From positions 1 to 23,398 of the forward strand of contig NZ_WIJP01000020.1 in NCBI RefSeq assembly GCF_009496155.1: a stretch of 23,398 nt of DNA, in the 5' to 3' direction. The notes beneath the pieces are model-generated. The model saw only the letters and a program-made list of their open reading frames with translations, was not told the DNA's origin and searched no databases. The position numbers and the translations under genes are program-made. Shown here one piece after another: positions 1 through 6,845 of this stretch. Numbering within the stretch: the stretch's first letter is position 1; each line of letters opens with the position of its first letter. This DNA comes from Streptococcus mitis (GTDB lineage: Bacteria > Bacillota > Bacilli > Lactobacillales > Streptococcaceae).

Positions 1-146
1 GCAGCATCTACACCACCTCTCAAGACTTTAAAGAGACCAAATTGAGAGGTCGAGGCACGCAACCAATGCTTACCCGACTTGATCAACTTGAAACGGGTCA
101 CACGATCCGTCTCTCTATATTCACCTTTTTGTCTTCTAAAAAACAT
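1..146 (-). CDS. Serine-rich-repeat surface adhesin, N-terminal fragment (5' end only)
   Basis: The first 48 codons of a gene that runs off the left edge. The ATG at 144-146 follows a good ribosome binding site (AAGGAG, 5-nt spacing). The translation begins MFFRRQKGEYRETDRVTRFK and continues with KLIKSGKHW (a KxYKxGKxW-type signal), then LRASTSQFGLFKVLRGG. This is the long signal peptide of streptococcal serine-rich repeat glycoproteins (GspB, Hsa, SrpA, PsrP family). These adhesins are exported by the accessory SecA2/SecY2 system after intracellular O-glycosylation, are anchored by LPXTG, and bind host glycans or keratin. Repeats, binding region and the glycosylation/export genes would lie left of the window and cannot be checked. 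The family call rests on the signal peptide alone; another large KxYKxGKxW surface protein is possible. Confidence 0.8.
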   Translation of the reverse strand, partial: MFFRRQKGEYRETDRVTRFKLIKSGKHWLRASTSQFGLFKVLRGGVDA

Positions 147-187
147 ATTTAACTCCTTCTTCCAAAAAGATATTTTTCCCTAATTAT

Positions 188-216
188 ATTCTACTTCTTT
201 GTATATATTAAGTCAA
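188..216 (-). promoter_or_regulatory. SigA promoter of the serine-rich-repeat adhesin gene
   Basis: On the minus strand, TTGACT (211-216) is separated by 17 bp from TAGAAT (188-193). The predicted start near 181 gives a leader of about 36 nt that ends with the AAGGAG site. The -35 box forms the centre of the palindrome at 203-226. Confidence 0.6.
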
Positions 217-226
217 CTTAATATAT
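203..226. promoter_or_regulatory. 24-bp perfect palindrome over the adhesin -35 box (candidate operator)
   Basis: Two perfect 11-bp arms, ATATATTAAGT and ACTTAATATAT, flank a CA centre. The palindrome contains the -35 hexamer of the downstream adhesin gene, so a dimeric repressor bound here would block RNA polymerase. No cognate regulator is identifiable in the window. Confidence 0.5.
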
Positions 227-340
227 GCTCATAATAAAAAAGTTTTATTATTTAATTCTATGTATAAGACTACATAGAATTGATATTGCTGCAAATCGAA
301 CTATTCCAAAAAATACTGATAAAATCGGCAAATCGCTTCA

Positions 341-606
<266 letters not shown>

Positions 607-641
607 AAAAAAATCACTCCCTGACTAGGCGAGTGATTTTT
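607..641 (-). terminator. Intrinsic terminator after the methyltransferase gene (bidirectional)
   Basis: AAATCACTC (611-619) pairs with GAGTGATTT (631-639), with an inner CCT/AGG pairing in the loop. T-runs follow the stem on both strands. It overlaps the stop codon of the methyltransferase and would end the comG transcript if that gene is in the operon. Confidence 0.8.
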
Positions 642-1212
642 GGGCTACTGTAAAAAAGAGTTCTGAATCATTTCCTTGAAACAGGTCTTCAGCGCTATAG
701 AGGATCTGACTATGCACAGATGAAAAACCATGATCAATTAGCTGTTTTTCCAGTTCAGCTAAAGCAAATCCATGATGGTTATCCTCTGTCTTGGTAAAAT
801 CAGCAAGTAAAAGTTGTCCGTTTTCTCTCAAATGCTTATGAAACAGTGAGAGAGACTCATACAAATCTGGCATATGGTGAAGAACCCGACAAACAACAAT
901 GAGATCAAACTCTTGCTCCAAGGGTTTTTCCAGTAAATCTTGCTCCAGAAACTGGATATTCTTGATTTCTTGCTGCTCCGCTTTCAAACGAGCTTGCTCC
1001 AGCATTTTCTCCGAAATATCCACCAATGTTACAGATTTGGCTTGTTTGGCTAGAGGCAAGGTTAACAGACCCGTGCCACCACCGAAATCTAAAATTTCTT
1101 TGTCTGATAAAACATCAATCTGTTTCTCGACTGCTTGACATACCAAGTTTGCAAGAAATATATTTTTAGGGGAATCGAAAGTTTCTGCTTTGTGGTTAAA
1201 ATCATGTTTCAT
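625..1212 (-). CDS. Class I SAM-dependent methyltransferase, last gene of the comG operon
   Basis: A 195-aa Rossmann-fold methyltransferase. Motif I is DFGGGTGLLTLPLA (about residues 42-55), followed by the acidic residue of TLVDIS that binds the SAM ribose, then FDLIVVCRVLHHM (motif IV/post-I). This resembles the small-molecule UbiE/Methyltransf_11 type rather than a DNA methylase; no DPPY or NPPY motif is seen. The substrate is unknown. It starts 32 bp after the comGG stop with no terminator or obvious promoter between, so cotranscription with comG, and hence competence induction, is likely. No convincing Shine-Dalgarno precedes the ATG, so translation may be weak or coupled. A terminator overlaps the stop codon. 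Confidence 0.85.
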   Translation of the reverse strand: MKHDFNHKAETFDSPKNIFLANLVCQAVEKQIDVLSDKEILDFGGGTGLLTLPLAKQAKSVTLVDISEKMLEQARLKAEQQEIKNIQFLEQDLLEKPLEQEFDLIVVCRVLHHMPDLYESLSLFHKHLRENGQLLLADFTKTEDNHHGFALAELEKQLIDHGFSSVHSQILYSAEDLFQGNDSELFFTVAQKSLA

Positions 1213-1244
1213 GCTTTTAGTTTAACACAAAGTAGCTTGATTAG

Positions 1245-1676
1245 CTAGGAATTCTCTTTCTTTTCAGAATTCTCTTTCTTTTCAGACTTCTCTTCTGATT
1301 TTTTCTTCTCCGCTTCTTCACTTGAACTAGTCGCTACCTCTTCCTTTTTATCCGTTTTCTCTTCTTTTATTTTGACGGAAGGAAACAGGAACTCATATTG
1401 ACTCTTAGGCGTGCGAACCCTTGTCACCAAGTTTGTTTTCTTATTTTGATAACTCACCTGACCCAGATTAAAGGCCTGTTCTCCACTTTCCTTATCAACC
1501 TTATCTTTGGTTCGCTTGGCCATAGCAAAAGCAAGCAGCTTTTCTTTATTTAAAGCATAGTCTTGATAGTGGGCAACTTGTCTGTTCAAGTAAAATTGTA
1601 ACAAAAGACTAAAGATGGCTGCCATGGTGACTGCATAGAGGAGAACACCTGCCTTAACTTTTTTCTTTTTCCACAC
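1245..1676 (-). CDS. comGG: Competence pilus protein ComGG (CglG)
   Basis: A 143-aa protein at the distal end of the pilus operon. The start is GTG (1674-1676) and overlaps the comGF 3' end by 23 bp; an AAGGGAG site lies about 10 nt upstream. A short basic N-terminus ([10 protein letters not shown]) precedes one hydrophobic segment (about residues 10-28). No Glu at the +5 position is seen, as is usual for ComGG, which is a divergent minor pilin-like component of the DNA-uptake pseudopilus. The C-terminal third (from about residue 100) is a Lys/Glu/Ser-rich low-complexity tail that ends in two EKKENS repeats. Length and order match the family. Expression should follow the ComX box upstream of comGA. 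Confidence 0.9.
   Translation of the reverse strand: MWKKKKVKAGVLLYAVTMAAIFSLLLQFYLNRQVAHYQDYALNKEKLLAFAMAKRTKDKVDKESGEQAFNLGQVSYQNKKTNLVTRVRTPKSQYEFLFPSVKIKEEKTDKKEEVATSSSEEAEKKKSEEKSEKKENSEKKENS
1249..1284. repeat. Two perfect 18-bp tandem copies inside comGG
   Basis: Two adjacent identical 18-bp units (1249-1266 and 1267-1284). On the minus strand each encodes Glu-Lys-Lys-Glu-Asn-Ser, the last two hexapeptides of ComGG. The unit keeps frame, so copy-number change would only lengthen or shorten the charged tail. Confidence 0.9.
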
Positions 1677-2115
1677 GATAGATGAACTCCCTTTCTAAGC
1701 CTTTTTGAAACTGGAAACGAAAACGCACCAGTTGATTCACCTCTGTAATCTGCGCAGATTTGAGTCCATAAACCATAGGCTGATAACCTCGTCCACTGGC
1801 ATCGGTTTTTCGAAAATCATCCGATTTTGACTTGCCGATAGAGATATCCTTACCATCCTGCTTCATATAGAGGCGATTACCCTCCACTTTTTCGAATTGC
1901 GAACGATCTAATTCTGCCTCCAGCTGGTCCACAAACAAGAGCCACTCTTTTTGCTCGCTTTGTTGCTGGTAGTGAACTTCTGAAATGAGGAGCTGACTCA
2001 TGGCTTGAAAGAGGAGTAAACTTCCACTGATAACAATAAGAGCAACCAGAGATTCCAACAAGGTGAAAGCCTTGACTTTATGGCTCTTTGATAGCCAACA
2101 ACTGTTCTGAACCAT
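1654..2115 (-). CDS. comGF: Competence minor pseudopilin ComGF (CglF)
   Basis: A 153-aa prepilin-like protein. The start ATG at 2113-2115 is chosen because GGAGG lies 6 nt upstream and the N-terminus then reads [20 protein letters not shown]. This is a type IV prepilin signal with the ComC (PilD) cleavage site between Ala16 and Phe17 and Glu21 at +5, followed by a hydrophobic helix. The frame stays open further upstream, but that extension lies inside comGE. It overlaps comGE by 38 bp and comGG by 23 bp, so translation is probably coupled. Role: minor pilin needed for assembly of the transformation pilus. Confidence 0.92.
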   Translation of the reverse strand: MVQNSCWLSKSHKVKAFTLLESLVALIVISGSLLLFQAMSQLLISEVHYQQQSEQKEWLLFVDQLEAELDRSQFEKVEGNRLYMKQDGKDISIGKSKSDDFRKTDASGRGYQPMVYGLKSAQITEVNQLVRFRFQFQKGLEREFIYRVEKEKS

Positions 2116-2380
2116 GGTAGACCTCCAATCCCTTTTCACTAGAAAACACCTGAATCTCAACTCCATTGACGTTTACCTGATTTTGACCTGTCTGCAAGGC
2201 CATCTTAGCTACACGCAAGACTTCTTCCTTTTGCAAGATTTTTGCTTCTTCTTGTCTATTTTTTTGAATTTGCCCTAAAAGAAGGGTCGCGATGCTAGCA
2301 AAGATAGCTAGAGCGACTACTGCTTCCAGCAAAATCACTGCCCTAATTTTTTGTTTCCTTAATGCGTTTAATTTTTCCAT
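2078..2380 (-). CDS. comGE: Competence minor pseudopilin ComGE (CglE)
   Basis: A 100-aa small prepilin. A basic leader ([14 protein letters not shown]) is followed by [14 protein letters not shown], a class III prepilin motif with cleavage after Ala14 and Glu19 at +5. The rest is a short soluble domain. The ATG (2378-2380) lies 35 bp inside the end of comGD and the gene ends 35 bp inside comGF. The tight overlaps are typical of this operon. ComGE is a minor pilin of the DNA-uptake machinery in the membrane. Confidence 0.92.
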   Translation of the reverse strand: MEKLNALRKQKIRAVILLEAVVALAIFASIATLLLGQIQKNRQEEAKILQKEEVLRVAKMALQTGQNQVNVNGVEIQVFSSEKGLEVYHGSEQLLAIKEP

Positions 2381-2747
2381 TTCCTAGATATAATTGATAG
2401 CGAATCGCTCCTTTACTGGTCTGAAATTCAACCTTAGCCAGAGATCTATTCCCACCAGCTCGGTCAAAGTGAATCGTCTGTCCTGATGGTGCTCGAATTC
2501 CTTTAGGAACTGTCAACTTTTGACTGCCATTGCTAATCGTCTGCCCATCTAAGTTCAGACTAGTCTTTTGCTGGCTGGCTACACTGCGTTTTTGAGTTTC
2601 CCGATAGAGTTCTTCAAACTCCATAAAGAAAATCTGCTCCTCTACTGCTGCAAAAGTGGACTGAACAGAACCAGACAATCCCAAGGCAAGTATACTCACA
2701 AGTCCCAAAACCAAGAGACTTTCCAGCATGGTAAAGGCCTTAATCAT
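2343..2747 (-). CDS. comGD: Competence minor pseudopilin ComGD (CglD)
   Basis: A 134-aa prepilin. I place the start at the ATG at 2745-2747, which overlaps the comGC stop codon and gives MIKAFTMLESLLVLGLVS, with cleavage after Ala4 and Glu9 at +5. A GGAGG lies 17 nt upstream, further than usual, so coupling to comGC termination may matter. A longer start (ATG at 2769-2771, adding MEEKIVQS) is possible but has no visible ribosome binding site of its own. The C-terminal part ([19 protein letters not shown]) resembles a pilin beta-sheet domain. Minor pilin of the transformation pilus. Confidence 0.9.
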   Translation of the reverse strand: MIKAFTMLESLLVLGLVSILALGLSGSVQSTFAAVEEQIFFMEFEELYRETQKRSVASQQKTSLNLDGQTISNGSQKLTVPKGIRAPSGQTIHFDRAGGNRSLAKVEFQTSKGAIRYQLYLGNGKIKRIKETKN

Positions 2748-3066
2748 TGACTGTACGATTTTTTCCTCCATTTTTTGTATAGTATTCTTTATAGACTTTA
2801 GCCTGTTCTTTTGTGATTCGCCCATCTGCTTGTAACTTGCTTAGGCTAGCATCTTCATTTTTATCTAAGCTATAAAGCTCTGCCTGGCTTTCTACCACCT
2901 TAACAACAGCAGCTTTTCCTTTGTCATTGACTGCTTCTTTTTGCTTGGTAAGATTAGGTACAAAAAGTAATAGAAGCACGCTGATGATGAGCAAGACGAC
3001 TAACATTTCTACCAGAGTGAAGGCTTGTGCCTTGGCTTTTTTCAAGAATGTCATCATTTTTTTCAT
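2740..3066 (-). CDS. comGC: Major competence pilin ComGC (CglC)
   Basis: A 108-aa major subunit of the transformation pilus that binds and draws in extracellular DNA. The leader MKKMMTFLKKAKAQA is followed by FTLVEMLVVLLIISVLLLLF, with the prepilin peptidase site between Ala15 and Phe16 and the assembly Glu20 at +5. The soluble part has the charged helix KQKEAVNDKGKAAVVKVVES and the typical short C-terminal domain. It starts 1 bp after the comGB stop and overlaps comGD by 8 bp. The length fits streptococcal ComGC. Confidence 0.95.
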   Translation of the reverse strand: MKKMMTFLKKAKAQAFTLVEMLVVLLIISVLLLLFVPNLTKQKEAVNDKGKAAVVKVVESQAELYSLDKNEDASLSKLQADGRITKEQAKVYKEYYTKNGGKNRTVND

Positions 3067-3067
3067 T

Positions 3068-4084
3068 TTAAAAATTTACCTCCATATTTTGATACATGGG
3101 CATGAGCATTGCCGCATAAAGTAAAACGATAATCAGAGCCACAAAGATAAAGACCAGTGGCTGCACCAAATTCATGGTGCGGTTAACTCGGGTAAAAAAG
3201 GCTTCCCAAGTTTTTTCTGCATAAATTTCCAACTCGCTCCCCAGCTTGGACTTGACTTCCCCATACTCGATGATGAGACTCAACTCCTTCTTAAAGAAAG
3301 TATAGGTTCCTATAGTCTGAGAAAATTCCTGACCATTTTGGAGTGCTTGAGCTAAGTCTTGACCGATTTCTTTAAAGAGCTGGGAACCTTGTTCCTGCAT
3401 GATCTGAAAAATCTGCGTCAGCTCCATTCCCTGCGAAATCATATTCCCCCATTCACGCGCGTAATAGGCCGTCAAATAGGTCTGCACAAAGATTCCAAGA
3501 AAGGGAAGGCGTGCTAAGATGGAAAAGACGCGCATCTTAGAACTTCTTTTATAGAAAGTGAGTGCTAAAAGGGCAAGTACGGAAACAAACCCTACCATGC
3601 CTAGAAAGATTTGTGGCAGATTGCCGATAATTTGGGTGGCAATATTGCTACTATCCAGTTGAGGTAGTAGGTAGTTACGTAGCCCCAGCATAATTAAGAG
3701 AAGAAATCCCAGCAAAATCAGGGGATAGGTCGCCACTTCGATTAGTTTTTTCTTGACCTTGGCAAGATTGTCTAGATACTCTTCTATCTTCCCCAAACTC
3801 AGATGGAGATTTCCATGAACTTCAGCTAGGGATAACTGAGTGACAATAGCACTTGAAAAGCCCAAACTGTCCATCATTTCTGAGAATGATTTCCCCTGAG
3901 ACAAGCCCGTGCGCATCTGGGTCACACACTGCTTGTCCAACAAAGCACTCCTATCTAAAAAGGAGATGGTCTCCACCAGATGAAAACCGCTGGAAAAGAG
4001 ATTGTTAAACAAGGTGATGATATTTTTTTGCTTAGCTGTAGCTAATTTTTTCCGTTTCAGCCTGAAGACTTGTGATATATCCAT
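3068..4084 (-). CDS. comGB: Competence pilus platform protein ComGB (CglB)
   Basis: A 338-aa polytopic inner-membrane platform protein of the type II secretion F / PilC family. It anchors the ComGA ATPase and the growing pilus. Two repeated T2SSF-type halves, each with the conserved Gly/Leu helix region, flank membrane segments around VATYPLILLGFLLLIMLGL, FLGMVGFVSVLALLALTF and, at the C-terminus, LVFIFVALIIVLLYAAMLMP. The start at 4082-4084 (MDISQVFRLKRKK) is inferred from the family; the frame stays open upstream inside comGA and no start there has a strong ribosome binding site. It overlaps comGA by 53 bp. Confidence 0.92.
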   Translation of the reverse strand: MDISQVFRLKRKKLATAKQKNIITLFNNLFSSGFHLVETISFLDRSALLDKQCVTQMRTGLSQGKSFSEMMDSLGFSSAIVTQLSLAEVHGNLHLSLGKIEEYLDNLAKVKKKLIEVATYPLILLGFLLLIMLGLRNYLLPQLDSSNIATQIIGNLPQIFLGMVGFVSVLALLALTFYKRSSKMRVFSILARLPFLGIFVQTYLTAYYAREWGNMISQGMELTQIFQIMQEQGSQLFKEIGQDLAQALQNGQEFSQTIGTYTFFKKELSLIIEYGEVKSKLGSELEIYAEKTWEAFFTRVNRTMNLVQPLVFIFVALIIVLLYAAMLMPMYQNMEVNF

Positions 4085-4973
4085 CTTTAAGAAGCTGGTC
4101 AATCTGTTCATTCCAGCTAGTTGGCTGGTGTTCTTGATAGTCTTTGTTTGCAAAGTCAACGATTCCTCCTCCCCCGATTAATCTCTGGTAGCATACTCCT
4201 TGCAGAACGACTGCTAATTCCTCTTCACTCACACCCAACTCCAGCAGGCGCTCATAAACACCTCGAATGCTCTTGGCATGTATGGTTGAAAAGACTGTCG
4301 CCCCTGTCAAACTAGCTCTGACTACTGCACGCGCCGTCTCGCTATCCCGAATTTCTCCGATAATCAAGAGGTCAGGCCGATGACGCAAGGAAAGTTTAAT
4401 CAGATTTTCATAGGTAAGCCCAATCGCCTCATTCAACTGCAACTGGAGCATGTCGTCCTGCTTGATTTCTACAGGATCTTCGATAGACATGACTTGCTGT
4501 CCTTTAAAGATGGACTTGGCCAATTCGTGCATTAAGGTTGTCTTACCACTGCCGACTGGACCAGCAAAAAGATAGAGACCCCGTTGCCTGTACTGCTTGC
4601 CCAATTCATCAATATCCTGAAACCAAAAATGCAAGTCCTGCTCCTCATCATGCAACAAGCGAATAACTAAACTCTCATGCCCTCGATAGTCGCCTACAGT
4701 AGATAAACGTAAGGACGCCATCTTCTGGTCATATTCATAATCACAGGAACCAAGTTGACTACGTCGCTTTTCTCCAACATTCATACCCGCCACAAACTTG
4801 AAGTGACTGATGACGGCCACAAACTTTTCAAAATCATAACAACCGATTTTACAGCGCTCATCTCCCACCCTCATATGAAGCTCATAGGCATCTAACTTAG
4901 GAACAAAATAAATGTCTTGCGCTCCTTTTTTCCGAGCTGAACGAATGATTTCTTGTGCAATTTCTTGAACCAT
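4032..4973 (-). CDS. comGA: Competence pilus assembly ATPase ComGA (CglA)
   Basis: A 313-aa cytoplasmic GspE/PilB-type ATPase that drives extension of the DNA-uptake pilus. Walker A is GPVGSGKT (138-145), the Asp box EDPVE (165-169), the Walker B region DLLIIGEIRD (201-210) and the His box ends in STIHA (about 229-233). It lacks the long N-terminal domain of full PilB proteins, as is normal for ComGA. The start at 4971-4973 is fixed by the GGAGG just upstream and by the ComX box 20 nt before it; the longer open frame would start upstream of the promoter. First gene of the late-competence operon. Confidence 0.95.
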   Translation of the reverse strand: MVQEIAQEIIRSARKKGAQDIYFVPKLDAYELHMRVGDERCKIGCYDFEKFVAVISHFKFVAGMNVGEKRRSQLGSCDYEYDQKMASLRLSTVGDYRGHESLVIRLLHDEEQDLHFWFQDIDELGKQYRQRGLYLFAGPVGSGKTTLMHELAKSIFKGQQVMSIEDPVEIKQDDMLQLQLNEAIGLTYENLIKLSLRHRPDLLIIGEIRDSETARAVVRASLTGATVFSTIHAKSIRGVYERLLELGVSEEELAVVLQGVCYQRLIGGGGIVDFANKDYQEHQPTSWNEQIDQLLKDGYITSLQAETEKISYS

Positions 4974-4993
4974 ACTTACCTCCTCACCTATAC

Positions 4994-5001
4994 TATTCGC
5001 A
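4994..5001 (-). promoter_or_regulatory. ComX (SigX) cin box of the comG operon
   Basis: The minus strand reads TGCGAATA, an accepted variant of the streptococcal cin box TACGAATA that replaces the -10 for the competence sigma factor. T-rich DNA lies upstream, as in other ComX promoters. The distance to the comGA ATG is 20 nt, so the leader is very short but includes the GGAGG site. Confidence 0.85.
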
Positions 5002-5010
5002 AAGATTTGG

Positions 5011-5047
5011 AAAAAATAAAAAAGCAACTCCAAAAAAGTTACTTTTT
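5011..5047 (-). terminator. Terminator of the DUF1033 gene, just upstream of the comG promoter
   Basis: The arms at 5019-5029 and 5037-5047 form a stem of A-T pairs with an AGTT/AACT core and one G-U pair. On the minus strand a T-rich tract follows. It insulates comG from DUF1033 transcription and stands only about 17 bp before the cin box. Confidence 0.7.
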
Positions 5048-5049
5048 CT

Positions 5050-5415
5050 CTATTTTAATTTCATACGGCAAGAACGGTGCCTTTCCTTACCTGTTTGTTT
5101 TTCATAGCCTGGGCGTAGCTTTTCGTCTGGAATAACCTGCTCATCCTGCAAAAGAGCCAGAGAATGGTATTGTTGTAAATACTCATCACATTCATCACAC
5201 CAGCGTTGGTCTTCTGGATCCCAAAAAATGGTCATCAAGTCACTTCTACTTTTATAAAGAGGAGATTCTTGTTCCAATCTAAACCAGCAAGTTTTGTAGT
5301 ATTTGAGAGCATCATAATACTGGTCAAATTTTCTACTTGCTACAATATCTTCTTCCCAACCTTCTAAGAACCACCAAGGTTCAAAATCTCCATACATTTC
5401 TATAACACGATACAT
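5050..5415 (-). CDS. DUF1033 family protein
   Basis: A 121-aa acidic, aromatic-rich soluble protein of unknown function. It begins MYRVIEMYGDFEPWWFLEGW and contains MTIFWDPEDQRWCDECDEYL, a Cys-x2-Cys pair in the second half. I recognise it as the DUF1033 protein that precedes comG in streptococci. I chose the ATG at 5413-5415; an in-frame ATG two codons upstream (5419-5421) is only 4 nt from the AAAGGA site and is a plausible alternative. No signal peptide or membrane segment. A terminator separates it from comG, so it need not be competence-controlled. Confidence 0.85.
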   Translation of the reverse strand: MYRVIEMYGDFEPWWFLEGWEEDIVASRKFDQYYDALKYYKTCWFRLEQESPLYKSRSDLMTIFWDPEDQRWCDECDEYLQQYHSLALLQDEQVIPDEKLRPGYEKQTGKERHRSCRMKLK

Positions 5416-5502
5416 ATTCATTCATTCCTTTGTACCGTATATTATAACTAATTCCATTAAACAAGAAAAGAAATATGCTCATTTCTTAATTTTTTGATAA
5501 AT

Positions 5503-5536
5503 AAAAAAGCAGAAGCTAGTCTCTAACTTCTGCTTT
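5503..5536 (-). terminator. Terminator of nagA
   Basis: AAAGCAGAAG (5506-5515) pairs perfectly with CTTCTGCTTT (5527-5536), with an inner TAG/CTA pairing. The minus strand continues with a T-run. Confidence 0.85.
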
Positions 5537-5541
5537 CTATC

Positions 5542-6693
5542 TTATGCTTGATAACGTTTCACACCGTCTAGGTAGGTTGCTACCAATTCCAAATCTTTAT
5601 CTAAAACAATAAAATCTGCATCATAACCTTCACGAATTTGTCCACAGACATCGTCAATATTAACAGATTTTGCTGGGTTAAGGCTAGCCATCATGACCGC
5701 TTCGTGTGGATTTGCAATACCCCACTCGACTACATTTCTCATACCATCTTTAAGTTTGAGGATAGAACCTGCCAAATTACCAGTAGATTTGAGACGTGCA
5801 GTTCCATTTGCTACTACAACAGGGAATTCTCCCAACATATAGTCACCGTCTTCAAGCCCACCAGCTGTCATACAGTCCGTAATAAGAGCGATGTTGTCTG
5901 TCCCCTTTTGCTTAAGTAAAATCTCACAAGCTTTTGGATCTACGTGATAACCATCACAAATCAATTCTGCGTAAGTATGTGGGAGCTCATACATAGCTCC
6001 TACCATACCTAGTTCGCGGTGTGTTAAACCACGCATCCCATTATAGGCATGTACCCATACACTAGCTCCAGCATCAACTGCCTTCTTAGCTTGTTCAAAT
6101 GTCGCATCTGAGTGTCCAAGTGCAACTGTCACACCTTCACCTGTAATAGTACGTACAAAATCTTCCACCCCATCACGTTCTGGTGCAATAGCGATTTTAT
6201 TTAGCATCCCTTTTGCAGCATTCTGCCAAGAATGAAACTCCTCAACACCTGGGTCTCTCATATAAGTTGGATTTTGTGCACCCTTAAAAGTTTCTGTGAA
6301 ATATGGACCTTCATAATAAATCCCACGAATCTTAGCACCTGTTGCTTCTTTATAATGGTTTCCAAGATTTTCAGTGACTGCAAGCAATTGCTCATAAGTG
6401 GCTGTTAAAGTTGTGGGCAAGAAACTGGTAACACCAGTACTAAGAAGTCCTTCACTCATAGTATGCAATGTACCTTCAATGTTGTTGTCCATCACATCTA
6501 CACCTGCATATCCATGAATATGAGTATCCACAAGACCTGGTGCAATGCTATAACCAGTATAGTCAAGAACCTCTGCTCCTTCAGGAATTTGATCCACATG
6601 TTTCCCAAATTTGCCATCAACAAGTTCTAAGTACCCGCCGCGACGAATGCCAAATGGATAGAAAAACTGATCTGCTTTAACGTAATTAGGCAT
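5542..6693 (-). CDS. nagA: N-acetylglucosamine-6-phosphate deacetylase NagA
   Basis: A 383-aa amidohydrolase that converts GlcNAc-6-phosphate to glucosamine-6-phosphate and acetate, so that NagB can feed amino sugars from host glycans or wall turnover into glycolysis. Metal and active-site residues are visible: DTHIHG (His58 and His60), Glu128 in YYEGPYF, His194 in LGHSDATF, His215 in WVHAYNGM and Asp273 in ITDCMTAGG. The length is normal and AAGGAGG stands before the ATG. It is monocistronic: its own promoter and NagR-type operator are upstream and a strong terminator follows. Confidence 0.97.
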   Translation of the reverse strand: MPNYVKADQFFYPFGIRRGGYLELVDGKFGKHVDQIPEGAEVLDYTGYSIAPGLVDTHIHGYAGVDVMDNNIEGTLHTMSEGLLSTGVTSFLPTTLTATYEQLLAVTENLGNHYKEATGAKIRGIYYEGPYFTETFKGAQNPTYMRDPGVEEFHSWQNAAKGMLNKIAIAPERDGVEDFVRTITGEGVTVALGHSDATFEQAKKAVDAGASVWVHAYNGMRGLTHRELGMVGAMYELPHTYAELICDGYHVDPKACEILLKQKGTDNIALITDCMTAGGLEDGDYMLGEFPVVVANGTARLKSTGNLAGSILKLKDGMRNVVEWGIANPHEAVMMASLNPAKSVNIDDVCGQIREGYDADFIVLDKDLELVATYLDGVKRYQA

Positions 6694-6743
6694 AATAATG
6701 ACCTCCTTAAAAGATTACTTTTGATATTTATTATGTCAATTAC

Positions 6744-6772
6744 ATTATAAACTTTTCTGATTCATTTGTAAA
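6744..6772 (-). promoter_or_regulatory. SigA promoter of nagA
   Basis: On the minus strand, TTTACA (6767-6772) and TATAAT (6744-6749) are 17 bp apart. The -35 abuts the candidate NagR operator. Confidence 0.65.
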
Positions 6773-6786
6773 TGGTATAGACCTAT
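6771..6786. promoter_or_regulatory. Candidate NagR (GntR/HutC-type) dre operator of nagA
   Basis: The plus strand reads AATGGTATAGACCTAT. The near-palindromic GGTATAGACC core (6774-6783) matches the amino-sugar dre type (GGTCTAGACC-like) bound by NagR/YvoA/DasR regulators. It overlaps the -35 box, so the repressor should block nagA until glucosamine-6-phosphate or GlcNAc-6-phosphate releases it. The nagR gene is not in the window. Confidence 0.65.
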
Positions 6787-6800
6787 TTTCTAGAGATATT

Positions 6801-6828
6801 TTAAAAGAGCTGGATGTCTCCAACTCTT
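6801..6828 (-). terminator. Probable terminator of the acyltransferase gene
   Basis: AAGAG-C-TGGA (6805-6814) pairs with TCCA-A-CTCTT (6819-6828) around a 4-nt loop. Only four T follow on the minus strand, so efficiency may be modest. Confidence 0.5.
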
Positions 6829-6845
6829 CTCTTTTTAAATACAAG

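Noticed and set aside
1654..2380. Overlapping comGE/comGF/comGG frames suspected as a frameshift
   Set aside because: Each protein has its own prepilin-type N-terminus or family features, and overlaps are normal in this operon.
4974..5033. N-terminal extension of ComGA
   Set aside because: It would include the ComX promoter itself; the inner ATG has GGAGG and the family N-terminus.
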